Assembly: GCF_001513975.1 (NCBI RefSeq)
Contig: NZ_KQ947987.1
Coordinates: 436,945-500,944, forward strand
DNA: 64,000 bases
From: Streptomyces curacoi
GTDB taxonomy: Bacteria; Actinomycetota; Actinomycetes; Streptomycetales; Streptomycetaceae
Reading direction: 5' to 3'
Shown here: one piece after another, positions 1-10,013 of the stretch
Numbering within the stretch: position 1 is the first letter of the stretch
Layout: the number at the start of each line of letters is the position of its first letter
Made by a program: the position numbers and the translations under genes
Notes under the pieces: model-generated
Told to the model about the DNA's origin: nothing
The model's input: only the letters and a program-made list of their open reading frames with translations
Databases searched by the model: none

Positions 1-2262
1 TCCGAGTGCGCTCGGGGTCTCGTCGCCGTTGTCGTCGCGGGCCTTGAGCGTGCCGCGCTGGAAACAGGCCAGGGAGGCGGCGGCTCGCTCCGCGGTGAAG
101 TCGTCGGCGGCTTCGGTCTGTTCGGCGGGCGGCGCCTCCTCGCGCAGCTCGGCGGCCAGGCTGGTCTGCGGTACCCGGCGGGGGAGCGGGGACAGGCCGG
201 CACGCCGTGCGGTGCGGGCCGGGGCCGTAGCGGGCGCGGTGCTGGCCGGGACGACGGGGCGGGACTCCCGTACGGGCTCCTGCGGTTCGGCGGCTCCGGC
301 GTGCTCCACCTCCTCCCGGTCCGGGACGGGTACGTCCCGCACCACGATGTCGTGCGGGATCAGCACGATCGCCGTCGTGCCGCCGTACGGCGAGGAGCGC
401 AGCGTGACCGCGATGCCGTGCCGGTGGGCGAGCCGGCCGATCACGAACATGCCGAGCCGCAGGTCGTCGGCGAGGGCCACCACATCGAACTGCGGGGGGT
501 CGGCCAACTGGGCGTTGAAGGACGCGTAGTCCTCCTCGGACATGCCGAGGCCACGGTCCTCGATCTCCACGGCCAGCCCCTTGGCCACCATCGCGGCCCG
601 CACCCCGACCGGGGCGGGAGCGGGGGAGTACAGGGTGGCGTTCTCGATGAGCTCGGCCAGCAGATGGATCACGTCGGCCACCGCGGGCGGCGCCAGATGC
701 ACCTCCTCCTCGGTGTGCACCTCCACCCGCTGGTACTCGGCGACCTCGCCGACGGCGCTGCGCAGGATGTCGATCAGCGCCACGGGCTCGCTCCAGCTGC
801 GGCCGGGCCGCTCGCCGCTGATGATGACGAGGTTCTCCTCGTAGCGGCGCAACTGGCTTGCGGTGGAGTCCAGTTCGTACAGCCCCTTGAGGACCTCGGG
901 GTCCTGGTGGACGCGCTCCAGCGCGTCGAGCTTGGTGAGCTGGAGGTTGACCAGGTTCTGGCTCTGCCGGGCGATGCCCAGGATGACCTTCTGGAAGCCG
1001 CGCCGGGTGTCGGCGAGTTCGACGGCGGTGTGCACGGCGGTGCGTTGCGCGGTGTTGAACGCCTTGGCCACCTGGCCGAGTTCGTCATGGCCGTAGTCCA
1101 GCGGCGGGGTCGCCAGCTCCACGTCGACCTTCTCGCCCCGCTCCAGCCGGGCCACCACGTCGGGCAGCCGCTCCTGCGCGAGGCTCAAGGTGGCCTCCCG
1201 CAGGCCGCGCAGACGCCGGGACAGCGAGCGGGTGATCCGCCAAGACATCCCCACGCACAGCAGCAGGGCCACCAGACCGCCCGCGCTCAGGGAAGCGGCC
1301 TTGATCAGCAGGCCGCGCGCCTCCTCCGCACTGCGGTGCAGGAGCTCCGCCGTCTGCTGCCGGATCAGCGCCGAGTACGCGTCGGAGACCTCGATCAGCG
1401 CGGCCCGCCACTCCTTCTGCGCGTCCGGCACGGCGATGTTCCCGTGGTCGCGCGCCGCCGCGCGGGCCGCGAGCACCTTGTCCTCGACGGACTCCAGGGT
1501 GCCCCACTGCGGGCTCCGCAGGATCCGCTCGGTCTGCGTCTTCGCGCTGCCCGTGAGCGAGGGGAGGATCTGGTCCTCCACCAGCCAGCGGCGGGTGTTC
1601 GCCAGCTCGGCGAACTCGGTCCACGTCTTCTCGTCCATCCGCCGCGACGGCGCGGCCAGGGTCAGCAGCGCGTCCTCCTGGGACATCAGCTCCGCCGCGT
1701 GCTCCAGCGCGACGAGCGGACCGGCCTGCGAGGTGAGGTCGCCGTCGTCGACCTGGGAGAGCTCCTGGAAGGCGTGTATCTGGTCGTCGATGATCGACGT
1801 GTACTGGCCCAGCGCCTGCACGGCGGTGATGTCGGTCGGGTCGTCGACCTGGCCCCGGTAGTACTCCAGACTGCTCACCGACGCGACGACCGAGTACAGC
1901 CGGTCCTTGACCCGGGAGGGCGCCTGCTGGATCTCCTCGGACTGGGCGAGGAGCTTCGCCACCGCCCGGTCCGTCCTGCGGCGCTGCGCGTCCAGCGCGG
2001 TGCGGGCCTCCTCCTGGCGCGTGGCCAGCCATACGGCCGAGTAGCTGCGCTCCTGCTGCAACGCGAGCGTGGCCTCGGTGCCCATGGCACCGGTCGACCT
2101 GCTCAGCCCGGTCTGCGAGCGCAGCCCCAGCCCCTCCGAGAACATCTGGATCGTCGTCACGCTCCAGACGGCGGCGAGCGTGACGCTGGGCACCAGCGCC
2201 AGCAGGATCAGGGAGAGACGGATGGAGCCGAGGCGGCGCCGGGGACCTGTCCGTGGAGACAT
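1..2262 (-). CDS. NIT-domain sensor histidine kinase (3' end outside window)
   Basis: Membrane sensor kinase of the Streptomyces class that carries a nitrate/nitrite-sensing (NIT) extracellular domain. The protein starts MSPRTGPRRRLGSIRLSLIL, with a first TM helix at about residues 12-32, a long all-helical extracellular region, a second TM helix near residue 320, a HAMP-like linker (ITRSLSRRLRGLREATLSLA), a dimerisation region and a HATPase_c domain with N-box ELIENATLYSP and G-box EDRGLGM. A Pro/Ala-rich cytoplasmic tail runs off the window. In relatives the dimerisation helix reads LDHxATxxRR; here it reads LDSTASQLRR, so the expected phosphoacceptor His is not seen. Such kinases often head conservon-type operons (roadblock, DUF742 and GTPase genes downstream), but those would lie to the left of the window. 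The start is the ATG at 2262. Confidence 0.85.
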   Translation of the reverse strand, partial: MSPRTGPRRRLGSIRLSLILLALVPSVTLAAVWSVTTIQMFSEGLGLRSQTGLSRSTGAMGTEATLALQQERSYSAVWLATRQEEARTALDAQRRRTDRAVAKLLAQSEEIQQAPSRVKDRLYSVVASVSSLEYYRGQVDDPTDITAVQALGQYTSIIDDQIHAFQELSQVDDGDLTSQAGPLVALEHAAELMSQEDALLTLAAPSRRMDEKTWTEFAELANTRRWLVEDQILPSLTGSAKTQTERILRSPQWGTLESVEDKVLAARAAARDHGNIAVPDAQKEWRAALIEVSDAYSALIRQQTAELLHRSAEEARGLLIKAASLSAGGLVALLLCVGMSWRITRSLSRRLRGLREATLSLAQERLPDVVARLERGEKVDVELATPPLDYGHDELGQVAKAFNTAQRTAVHTAVELADTRRGFQKVILGIARQSQNLVNLQLTKLDALERVHQDPEVLKGLYELDSTASQLRRYEENLVIISGERPGRSWSEPVALIDILRSAVGEVAEYQRVEVHTEEEVHLAPPAVADVIHLLAELIENATLYSPAPAPVGVRAAMVAKGLAVEIEDRGLGMSEEDYASFNAQLADPPQFDVVALADDLRLGMFVIGRLAHRHGIAVTLRSSPYGGTTAIVLIPHDIVVRDVPVPDREEVEHAGAAEPQEPVRESRPVVPASTAPATAPARTARRAGLSPLPRRVPQTSLAAELREEAPPAEQTEAADDFTAERAAASLACFQRGTLKARDDNGDETPSALG

Positions 2263-2447
2263 TGTCGTCCTAGGGCGATCAGCGGAGGGCGGGGAGGGGG
2301 CAGCGCGGAAGCGGAAGGGGGACGAGCGCCAGGGGTGATTGCGTGTCCGATACGGCACAAGGGGTGCGCAGGATGCTATCCGCACAAGTGACCGTAGGCG
2401 TCACGCCTGACCGAATCTTTGGCGACACCATCGGGGGGACTGTCCGG

Positions 2448-3443
2448 TCAGCGGGTTCCGTTGGCGGCGAACTTCGCGACCGAGCCGACGTTCGCCTTGG
2501 TGACGAACGCCGGCCCGGTGAGGACGGGCGCCTCACCGCCGCCGAGGGTGTTGCCGTTCGTTCTGTAGAGCCAGAGCGAGTCCACCGCGAGGTAGCCCTG
2601 GAGATACGGCTGCTGGTCCACCGCGAACTGCACGTCGCCGTCCTGGACCGCCTTGACCAGTTCCTTGTTGAGGTCGAAGGTCGCGACATGCGCCTTGCTG
2701 TCCGCCTCCTTGACCGACTTGACCGCGGCGAGCGCGAACTGCGCGCCCATCGTGACGACTTCGTCGATGGTCGGGTCCTGTGTCAGCCGGCTCGTGACGG
2801 TGGCGGTCACCGCGTCCATGTCGGTGCCGTCCACGTAGAGATTCTCGGTCTCGCCGCCGAACGCTTTCTTCACACCAGCGCAGCGCGCCTCCAGGCCGAC
2901 ATTGCCGCGTTCGTGGATGACGCACAGGGCGTGCTTGGCCTTCAGGCCGTCCAGCTTGTTGCCGACGGCCCGGCCCGCGAGGCTCTCGTCCTGGCCGAAG
3001 TACTCCAGGAGACCCGCGGACCGCCACTGGTCCATACCGGAGTTGAGGCCGACCACGGGTATACCGGCCGCCCGTGCCTCGGCGACCGGACCCCTCATCG
3101 CCGACGGTTTGGCCAGGGTCACCGCGATCCCGTCGACCTTCTGCCGGATCGCGTCCCGCATCAACTCGGCCTGCCCCGCCGGGTCGGAGTCGTTCGCGTA
3201 GGTCAGGTCGACGTCGTCCTTGGCAGCCGCCGCCTGGGCGCCCTTGTGCACCAGCTCCCAGAAGACGTCGCCCTTGCCGCCGTGCGCGATCAGGGCGATC
3301 TTCAGGCGCGGGGTGCCCGCGGAGTCCGCGCCCGCCGCCTCGTCGGTCCCGCCGAGGGCTGAGCAGCCGGCCAGCAGCAGACAGGCGGCGGCCGTGAGCG
3401 CCGCGACGCGAGCGAAAGAGGAGGAGGGGGGTGGGGTCTTCAT
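2448..3443 (-). CDS. Sugar-type ABC transporter substrate-binding lipoprotein
   Basis: A 331-residue extracytoplasmic ligand-binding protein of the ribose/galactose-binding type (Peripla_BP_4). The N-terminus is a lipoprotein signal with lipobox LLAGC, so the mature protein should be lipid-anchored outside the membrane. The core begins LKIALIAHGGKGDVFW, the usual first strand of this fold, and later segments GIPVVGLNSGMDQWRSAG and VATFDLNKELVKAVQDG fit the sugar-binding family. No permease or ATPase gene is adjacent, so it is an orphan here. It could serve a transporter elsewhere or act as a sensor input for the neighbouring kinase, but nothing in the sequence proves either. The ligand is unknown. 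Confidence 0.85.
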   Translation of the reverse strand: MKTPPPSSSFARVAALTAAACLLLAGCSALGGTDEAAGADSAGTPRLKIALIAHGGKGDVFWELVHKGAQAAAAKDDVDLTYANDSDPAGQAELMRDAIRQKVDGIAVTLAKPSAMRGPVAEARAAGIPVVGLNSGMDQWRSAGLLEYFGQDESLAGRAVGNKLDGLKAKHALCVIHERGNVGLEARCAGVKKAFGGETENLYVDGTDMDAVTATVTSRLTQDPTIDEVVTMGAQFALAAVKSVKEADSKAHVATFDLNKELVKAVQDGDVQFAVDQQPYLQGYLAVDSLWLYRTNGNTLGGGEAPVLTGPAFVTKANVGSVAKFAANGTR

Positions 3444-3683
3444 GAGGGTGCGGCACCTCGCTGTGCGGCCGAGCCGGAGGAACGAACGAGAGCACGGCCC
3501 ACACCGAACGGGGGTGCGCCGACCTGGTGAACTCTCGCTGGGGCGGAGCCAATCGCGTGTGACCGCCGGTAGTCAAGTGTGCAACCACACCGCGTGAGTC
3601 GTTGCTGCCACATCGTGATGAACCGCTGGCGGGAGGGTCGGGCGAGCGCCGGCCTGCCCGCACTGCTTGCATCCGCAAACGGC

Positions 3684-4290
3684 TCAACCCGGCTTGCGCG
3701 CCACCGCGCCGTACATCGCGATGTCCTCGTCACGGGGCACCACGGTGCCCGCACCGTCCGGACGCCACTTGTGGACCTGGACGATGCCCGGCTCGACGAG
3801 GTCCAGACCGGTGAAGAACTCCTCCGCCTCGGCAAGGCTGCGCAGCCGCATCGGCATGCCCCGCGCCGCGTACTCCCGGGCGACCCGCCCGACCTCGTCC
3901 GGCGCGAACTCTGCGGTGCCGATGGACATCGCGAGCCAACTGCCCCCGGGCAGCGGTTCGAGCAGCCTCCGCACGATCCCCACGGCGTCGTGTTCGTCCA
4001 GCAGAAAGTGCACGATCGCGATGACGGTGAGCGCGACCGGCTCACCCAGATCGAGGGTCTCGCGGAACGCCGGGGCGTCGAGAACGGCCGCGGGGTCGCG
4101 CATGTCGGCTTCGAGGTACGCCGTCCTCCCCGCGGGCGTGCCGGACAACAGGCCCTGGGACAGGGCGAGTACGAGGGGATCGTTGTCGACGTAGACGACT
4201 CGGGCACCCGGGGTGACCGACTGGGCGATCTCATGGATGTTGGGCGACGTCGACTGAGGGTCTGCTCGCCTCTGTGAAGGCCCTGCTCGC
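3684..4290 (-). pseudogene. SAM-dependent methyltransferase (DUF574 type), 5'-truncated remnant
   Basis: Remnant of the about 270-residue SAM-dependent methyltransferase family common in Streptomyces. The preserved part reads TSPNIHEIAQSVTPGARVVY, then YVDNDPLVLA (SAM ribose-binding acidic strand), then AYLEADMRDPAAVL, and continues to a normal C-terminus ending VARKPG. Upstream of TSPN the reading frame should encode the glycine-rich motif I (DIGTGLPT) and about 75 N-terminal residues. Instead it reads unrelated sequence (PSQRRADPQS) and meets an in-frame TGA near 4292. No ATG or GTG lies in the frame before the conserved part. The ATG at 4148 would give a 154-residue product without the SAM-binding motif. 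I read this as a decayed gene rather than a short functional protein. Confidence 0.7.
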
Positions 4291-4295
4291 CGAAC

Positions 4296-4703
4296 TCAAC
4301 CGGCCGCGACGGCGTTTCGGCGCTGCCTCCGGCTCCGACGAGGCTCCTGGTCAGGCAGCCAGCCGAAGGCGAGGCAGCTGCCCACCACCCCCAGGAGAAG
4401 CCCCACGAAGAAGCCTCCCAGGTTGGAGGTGAGCCAGGTCCCCAGCGACAGCAGGACCGCCGTGATCGAGTAGAAGAGCCGCTGCGCCGGATTGAAGAGG
4501 ATCAGCAGCCCCAGCAACAGCATCAGGGCCGGCAGCAGATACCCCGCCAGCCCCTGCATCCCGACATGGAGGACGACCTTCATCGACGCCTTCATGGTCA
4601 GCAGAATCTCCGCCCCGCCCAGGGCGAGCAGCAGCCCGCCCCAGAACGGCCGGTCGGCCCGCCAGCGACGGAAGGCCGACCGGAATCCCGTACGCGCGCT
4701 CAT
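4296..4703 (-). CDS. DUF6114 membrane protein
   Basis: Small integral membrane protein of the DUF6114 family, function unknown. About four hydrophobic helices are visible (GGLLLALGGAEILLTM, GLAGYLLPALMLLLGLLILF, LFYSITAVLLSLGTWLTSN, GFFVGLLLGVVGSCLAFGWL), followed by a short basic tail (RRSRRQRR). The ATG at 4703 overlaps the stop codon of the DUF6230 gene (TGATG), so the two are translationally coupled and presumably work together at the membrane. A TTG two codons upstream (4709) is possible but less likely. DUF6230-DUF6114 pairs are a recurring Streptomyces gene pair. Confidence 0.85.
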   Translation of the reverse strand: MSARTGFRSAFRRWRADRPFWGGLLLALGGAEILLTMKASMKVVLHVGMQGLAGYLLPALMLLLGLLILFNPAQRLFYSITAVLLSLGTWLTSNLGGFFVGLLLGVVGSCLAFGWLPDQEPRRSRRQRRNAVAAG

Positions 4704-5395
4704 CAGCAACCCGGGTCACTGAAGCGGAGTTTCAGGCCCGGAAGCCTGAACACACCTGCGGTCGTCGCGTAGTTGGTCTGCCGCAGATTGGCGATGTGCA
4801 CGGTGTCCGCCTGCTGGCTGAAGACACCGATCGGCCCCTTCACCCCGGCCTTGGTCAACGTGCTCGCGTCGTTGCCGATCTCGATGTTGTTGAACGCCGC
4901 GTCACCGGACAGCTCGGTCGAGTCGGTGGTCAGATCGCTCGCGGTCACCTTCTGCGCCCCACCGCCCGCGGTGATGAGCAGGTTCGTGCCGCCGAGGTCG
5001 ACGCTCTGGCACAGCTTGGTGAGCGTCGCGTTCTTGATCGCGGAGGTGACGACCAGGACCTGGCCGCCGGTGTCCCCCTCGTTGGGGCTGCCCGGCGCCA
5101 TGTGGTCGAGGCCGCCGAACTGCTCGAACCCGGTGCCGTTGAGCTCGGTCGCGGTGACCGTGAAGGGCATGCCGGAGATGGCGAACTGCACGCCCAGCGC
5201 GCCTTCGGCGGTGAGGACCGCGAGGGCGCCGGCGGCCAGGGTGGCCGGCACCGCCATCACGGCGGCCCTGCGGGCCCGGACCCGCCCGCGTCTCGCGGGA
5301 CCGTCGGTGGTGTCGGACGTTTCGCAGACGGAACCGCTTTCCGGGTTCTCGGGGGTGTGGTCGGCGGACGAGGTGGTGTCCGAGGACGAGGCCAT
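4703..5395 (-). CDS. DUF6230 family exported/membrane-anchored protein
   Basis: A 230-residue protein of the DUF6230 family, function unknown. Architecture: acidic Ser/Thr-rich cytoplasmic N-terminus (about 35 residues), an Arg-rich stretch (RRGRVRARRAA), one TM or signal-anchor helix (VMAVPATLAAGALAVLTAEG), then a beta-rich extracytoplasmic domain (FAISGMPFTVTATELNG ... LCQSVDLGGTNLLITAGGG). The start is the ATG at 5395, preceded by GGGAG at SD distance; a longer in-frame ORF to 5503 has no comparable SD. It is coupled to the DUF6114 gene by a one-base stop/start overlap. A candidate promoter lies about 145 bp upstream of the start. Confidence 0.85.
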   Translation of the reverse strand: MASSSDTTSSADHTPENPESGSVCETSDTTDGPARRGRVRARRAAVMAVPATLAAGALAVLTAEGALGVQFAISGMPFTVTATELNGTGFEQFGGLDHMAPGSPNEGDTGGQVLVVTSAIKNATLTKLCQSVDLGGTNLLITAGGGAQKVTASDLTTDSTELSGDAAFNNIEIGNDASTLTKAGVKGPIGVFSQQADTVHIANLRQTNYATTAGVFRLPGLKLRFSDPGC

Positions 5396-5536
5396 GACTG
5401 CTCCCAGGTGCAGAAAAAGTGCGGGTAGGGCATCAGCGGCACGTTGTCCTGGCGCGGACATCGCCCACGGCGCACGCCTCCTCGCAACTCCCGGCGGATG
5501 CAAGGGCTTTCTCGTACTCCGCAGTAGCCAGCCGGG

Positions 5537-5566
5537 AAGTTACCGGTGGTTACACTCAAGGGTCAA
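5537..5566 (-). promoter_or_regulatory. Candidate SigA-type promoter for the DUF6230-DUF6114 operon
   Basis: On the minus strand, TTGACC (complement of 5561-5566) is followed after 18 bp by TAACTT (complement of 5537-5542), a fair match to -35 TTGACA and -10 TANNNT. The spacer and -10 contain a direct repeat GTAAC-CACCG-GTAAC, which could be a regulator site. This is pattern recognition only. Confidence 0.35.
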
Positions 5567-6694
<1,128 letters not shown>

Positions 6695-6712
6695 CGTCTT
6701 GGGTATGGGAGT

Positions 6713-7681
6713 TCACCTCCGTCGTAGACGCAGTGCCAGGGCGGCGCCCCCGGTGAGCACCAGCACCGCGGCGGCGCCGCCCGCCAGCACGGGCGCCGAG
6801 GGGCTCACACCGGTGCCGCCGGTGGAGGCCACCGGCGTGCTGTCGGGGGCGGGGCCGTCCTGGGTGCGCGTCGTCGCGGCCCCGGCCGCAGGGGGAGTCG
6901 TGGGCGAGGCGGCCGTACGAGGCTTGCTCGCGGGTGAAGGGCCGCCGGCCGTACGGCTGTCGTCGCGCCCCGCGCTCGCGGTGGCCGAAGCAGCACCCCC
7001 GCCGCCGCTCTCCTCGGCGCCCCCGCTCCCGCCCGCCGGGAACACCACGTCCGAGCACGAGTAGTACGTGTCCGGAGTGCTGCTGTTCTGCCAGATCGTG
7101 TACAGCACATGGCGCCCGGCCCGGTCGGACGGCAGTTTCGCCCTGATCCGGTACGCCCCGTCCGTCAGCGTCGGGTCCGTCACCTCCGCGAACGGCTGCT
7201 CCGGCAGATCGGACCAGCTCAGCGGCTTCGTCGGGTCGTAGCCGGGCTCGGTGAGATAGAGCCGGAAGGTGCCGCTGTGCGGGATCGTCGAGACGTACCG
7301 CATCGTCAGGGTGGCGCCCGGCGTCAGACGGGTCGACGGCCAGTCGGCGCGGGCGAGGTCGAGGCCCTGGTAGGCGGGCAGTCCACCGCTGCACAGCTGT
7401 CCGTCGGGGACGGTCTGCCGGTCCCGGCCGTTCACGTTCGCGATCCGTAGGTTGTCCCAGGCCGTGAAGGGCGCCCCGTTCGACGCCACCGCCGCCCGGC
7501 ACGCCGCAGACCGGGATGTGCCGCTGCCGTCGGGGGAGCAGGCGTACACCCGGCTGACCGGATCCGTCGGCGCACCGTGCGCCCGGGCCGGGCCGGCCGC
7601 CCACACCGTGAGCAGCAACGGCGTGAGTGAGGCGGCCGCCAGGGCGGTGCGGTGCGATCTCGTCCAGGGCATCCAGGACAT
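6713..7681 (-). CDS. AA10 lytic polysaccharide monooxygenase with C-terminal wall/membrane anchor
   Basis: Secreted copper enzyme that oxidatively cleaves chitin or cellulose. The signal peptide ends ARA and the mature protein starts HGAPTDPVSR, so His35 becomes the N-terminal His of the copper histidine brace; the second brace His is probably in TIPHSGTF. Conserved AA10 features include ACRAAVASNG, AWDNLRIANVNGRD, CSGGLPAYQGLDLARADWP and HVLYTIWQNSSTPDTYYSCSDVVF. After the catalytic domain comes a Gly/Ser/Ala/Thr-rich linker, then VASTGG, a hydrophobic helix and terminal LRLRRR. This looks like an LAxTG-type sorting or anchor signal. The ATG at 7681 has GAGGAG upstream; a longer frame to 7789 would bury the signal peptide. 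No carbohydrate-binding module is visible. Confidence 0.85.
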   Translation of the reverse strand: MSWMPWTRSHRTALAAASLTPLLLTVWAAGPARAHGAPTDPVSRVYACSPDGSGTSRSAACRAAVASNGAPFTAWDNLRIANVNGRDRQTVPDGQLCSGGLPAYQGLDLARADWPSTRLTPGATLTMRYVSTIPHSGTFRLYLTEPGYDPTKPLSWSDLPEQPFAEVTDPTLTDGAYRIRAKLPSDRAGRHVLYTIWQNSSTPDTYYSCSDVVFPAGGSGGAEESGGGGAASATASAGRDDSRTAGGPSPASKPRTAASPTTPPAAGAATTRTQDGPAPDSTPVASTGGTGVSPSAPVLAGGAAAVLVLTGGAALALRLRRR

Positions 7682-8036
7682 CCGGAACGTCTCCTCGGCC
7701 GGAGTGGGAAGGTCCTCGTCCAGTACGGGAAGGCGGCCCGGCGCGTTCACCACGCGACGAGCCGGGCGAAATCCGTCATTGCCGGTCAACCGTCCGACGT
7801 AGAGGGTGGGTTTCCGGCCCGATCGAGGGTTTCCCCTGTATCCCTGTGACCTCCTCTTTGCCTATCGTTCGACCACAGCCGACCCACAGGTAACCCCGAA
7901 CAGGTCGTAGCTCGCGCCAGGCCGGCCGCCGCGCCCCCGCACTTTCGATACACCCCCCGCCGCTTCGAGGACGAAGCGCAATCGACCGCCGCTCCGCGCT
8001 GCCCGGAGTACGGCCGGCCCCACGAAAGGCAAGCCC

Positions 8037-9848
8037 TTGCGTACCTCTGCACCCCTCAGACGGAAGCTGATACCCGTCGCCGCGGTCTCCGCCGCGCTCT
8101 TCACGGCCGCCACCACTGTCGCCGTGGCCCAGGACTCCACCACCCCGGAAGCCGCCGCCTCCGTCCCGGCGGCCCAGACCGAAGCCGCACCCGGCACCCC
8201 GGCCGAGCGCCTCATCGTCGGCTACAAGTCCGGCGCCGCCGAGGCCAAGTCGAACAAGGCCGCCGAGGCCGACGCCGCCGCCAAGGGCAAGGAGGCCGGC
8301 GAGGACCTCGACTTCCAGCGCCGCCTCGGCTCCGGCGCCGCCCTCGTCGACCTGGGCGAGAACCTCACGAAGCGCGATGTCGCCGACGTCGTCGCCGAGT
8401 ACCGGGCCGACCCGCAGGTCGCCTACGTCGTACCGGACCGGCTGAACAAGCCGCTGGCCACGCCCAACGACACCGAGTACAGCAAGCAGTGGGACCTCTT
8501 CGAGACCACCGCGGGCATGAACGTGCCGGGTGCCTGGGACGTCGCCACGGGCACCGGCGTGACCGTCGCCGTCATCGACACCGGTTACGTCAGCCACTCC
8601 GACCTCGGTGCCAACATCGTCGCGGGCTACGACTTCATCTCCGACACCGCGGTCGCGGGTGACGGCAACGGCCGCGACAGCAACCCGGCCGACCCGGGCG
8701 ACTTCACCGCCGCGAACCAGTGCCAGGCGGGCGACCCCGCCTACCCCTCCTCCTGGCACGGCACCCACGTCGCGGGCACCATCGCCGCCGTCACCAACAA
8801 CAGCAAGGGCGTCGCGGGCATCGCGCACGGCGCGAAGGTCTCCCCCCTGCGTGTCCTCGGCAAGTGCGGCGGCTACGACTCCGACATCATCGACGCCATC
8901 ACCTGGGCGTCCGGCGGTACGGTCTCCGGCGTCCCGGCCAACACCAACGTCGCCAAGGTGATCAACATGAGCCTCGGCGGTGGCGGCGCCTGCTCCACCG
9001 CGACCCAGAACGCCATCAACGCCGCCGTGAACCGCGGCACCACGGTCGTCGTCGCGGCGGGCAACGACAACTCCAACGCCGCCAACTACTCGCCGGCCAG
9101 CTGCAACAACGTCATCAGCGTGGCGGCCGCCGACCGTCAGGGCAACCGCTCCTACTACTCCAACTACGGCACGGTCGTGGACATCGCGGCCCCGGGCGGC
9201 GAGACCAACTCCGTCACCGCCAACGGCATCCTGTCCACGCTGAACTCCGGCGCGCAGGGCCCGTCCACCGAGAACTACGAGTACTACCAGGGCACCAGCA
9301 TGGCCGCCCCGCACATCGCGGGCCTGGCCGCGCTGATGAAGTCGGCCAACTCGTCGCTGACCCCGGCGCAGATCGAGTCGGCGATCAAGACCAACTCGCG
9401 TGCGCTGCCCGGTACCTGCTCGGGCGGCTGCGGCGCCGGTCTCGCGGACGCGGCCAAGACGGTGCAGGCGGTGAGCGGCTCCGGCGGCGGCTCCACGGGG
9501 GGCACCACCTTCACCAACAGCACGGCCGTCTCCATCCCGGACAACGGCTCCGCGATCGAGTCCTCCATCGCCGTCAGCGGCCGCAGCGGCAACGCCCCCT
9601 CGGCCCTCCAGGTCGGCGTGGACATCACCCACACCTACCGCGGTGACCTGGTCATCGACCTGATCGCGCCCGACGGGACGAGCTACCGTCTGAAGGCCGC
9701 CAGCTCCTCGGACTCCGCGGACAACGTGAACACCACCTACACGGTGAACGCCTCCAGCGAGGCCGCCAACGGCACCTGGAAGCTGCGCGTCCAGGACACG
9801 GCCGCCCAGGACACGGGCAGGCTCAACAGCTGGAAGCTGACCTTCTGA
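8037..9848 (+). CDS. Secreted subtilisin-family (S8) serine protease with P-domain
   Basis: A 603-residue extracellular protease. Order: signal peptide (to about residue 33), inhibitor-I9 propeptide (ERLIVGYKSGAAEAK ... VAYVVPDRLN), S8 catalytic domain, Gly/Ser linker, and a C-terminal P/homoB domain (TAVSIPDNGSAIESSIAVSG ... GTWKLRVQDTAAQD). The catalytic triad is clear: Asp181 (VAVIDTGY), His241 (SWHGTHVAGT) and Ser421 (GTSMAAPHIAG). The start is a TTG at 8037 preceded by GAAAGG; no ATG or GTG is better placed. It is followed by a strong hairpin terminator. Several Cys in the catalytic domain are consistent with extracellular disulphides. Confidence 0.93.
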   Translation: MRTSAPLRRKLIPVAAVSAALFTAATTVAVAQDSTTPEAAASVPAAQTEAAPGTPAERLIVGYKSGAAEAKSNKAAEADAAAKGKEAGEDLDFQRRLGSGAALVDLGENLTKRDVADVVAEYRADPQVAYVVPDRLNKPLATPNDTEYSKQWDLFETTAGMNVPGAWDVATGTGVTVAVIDTGYVSHSDLGANIVAGYDFISDTAVAGDGNGRDSNPADPGDFTAANQCQAGDPAYPSSWHGTHVAGTIAAVTNNSKGVAGIAHGAKVSPLRVLGKCGGYDSDIIDAITWASGGTVSGVPANTNVAKVINMSLGGGGACSTATQNAINAAVNRGTTVVVAAGNDNSNAANYSPASCNNVISVAAADRQGNRSYYSNYGTVVDIAAPGGETNSVTANGILSTLNSGAQGPSTENYEYYQGTSMAAPHIAGLAALMKSANSSLTPAQIESAIKTNSRALPGTCSGGCGAGLADAAKTVQAVSGSGGGSTGGTTFTNSTAVSIPDNGSAIESSIAVSGRSGNAPSALQVGVDITHTYRGDLVIDLIAPDGTSYRLKAASSSDSADNVNTTYTVNASSEAANGTWKLRVQDTAAQDTGRLNSWKLTF

Positions 9849-9891
9849 GCGACAACTGAGCGCGCCTGAACGGGCGCGTACACAAAGCGGG

Positions 9892-9928
9892 CGGGCCGGC
9901 CGGTGCGGATGGGGCATCGGCCGGCCCG
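9892..9928 (+). terminator. Rho-independent-type hairpin after the subtilisin gene
   Basis: Perfect 11-bp inverted repeat CGGGCCGGCCG (9892-9902) and CGGCCGGCCCG (9918-9928) around a 15-nt loop, followed by TCGTCTTTCG. It lies between convergent genes and could act in both directions. Confidence 0.65.
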
Positions 9929-10013
9929 TCGTCTTTCGCGCACGCTCCTGCGGGGCGGGCGCGCCGCCCCGCAGGAGCCCCGGAAACCGTCACTCCGGTC
10001 CGGTAAGTCGCCC

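Noticed and set aside
301..2391. A 696-codon plus-strand ORF opposite the histidine kinase
   Set aside because: It is Arg/Gly/His/Leu-rich without motifs and mirrors the real minus-strand gene, a normal artefact of high GC.
4148..4234. Intact methyltransferase starting at 4234
   Set aside because: That start is in a different frame (Ser/Arg/Pro-rich) from the methyltransferase residues.
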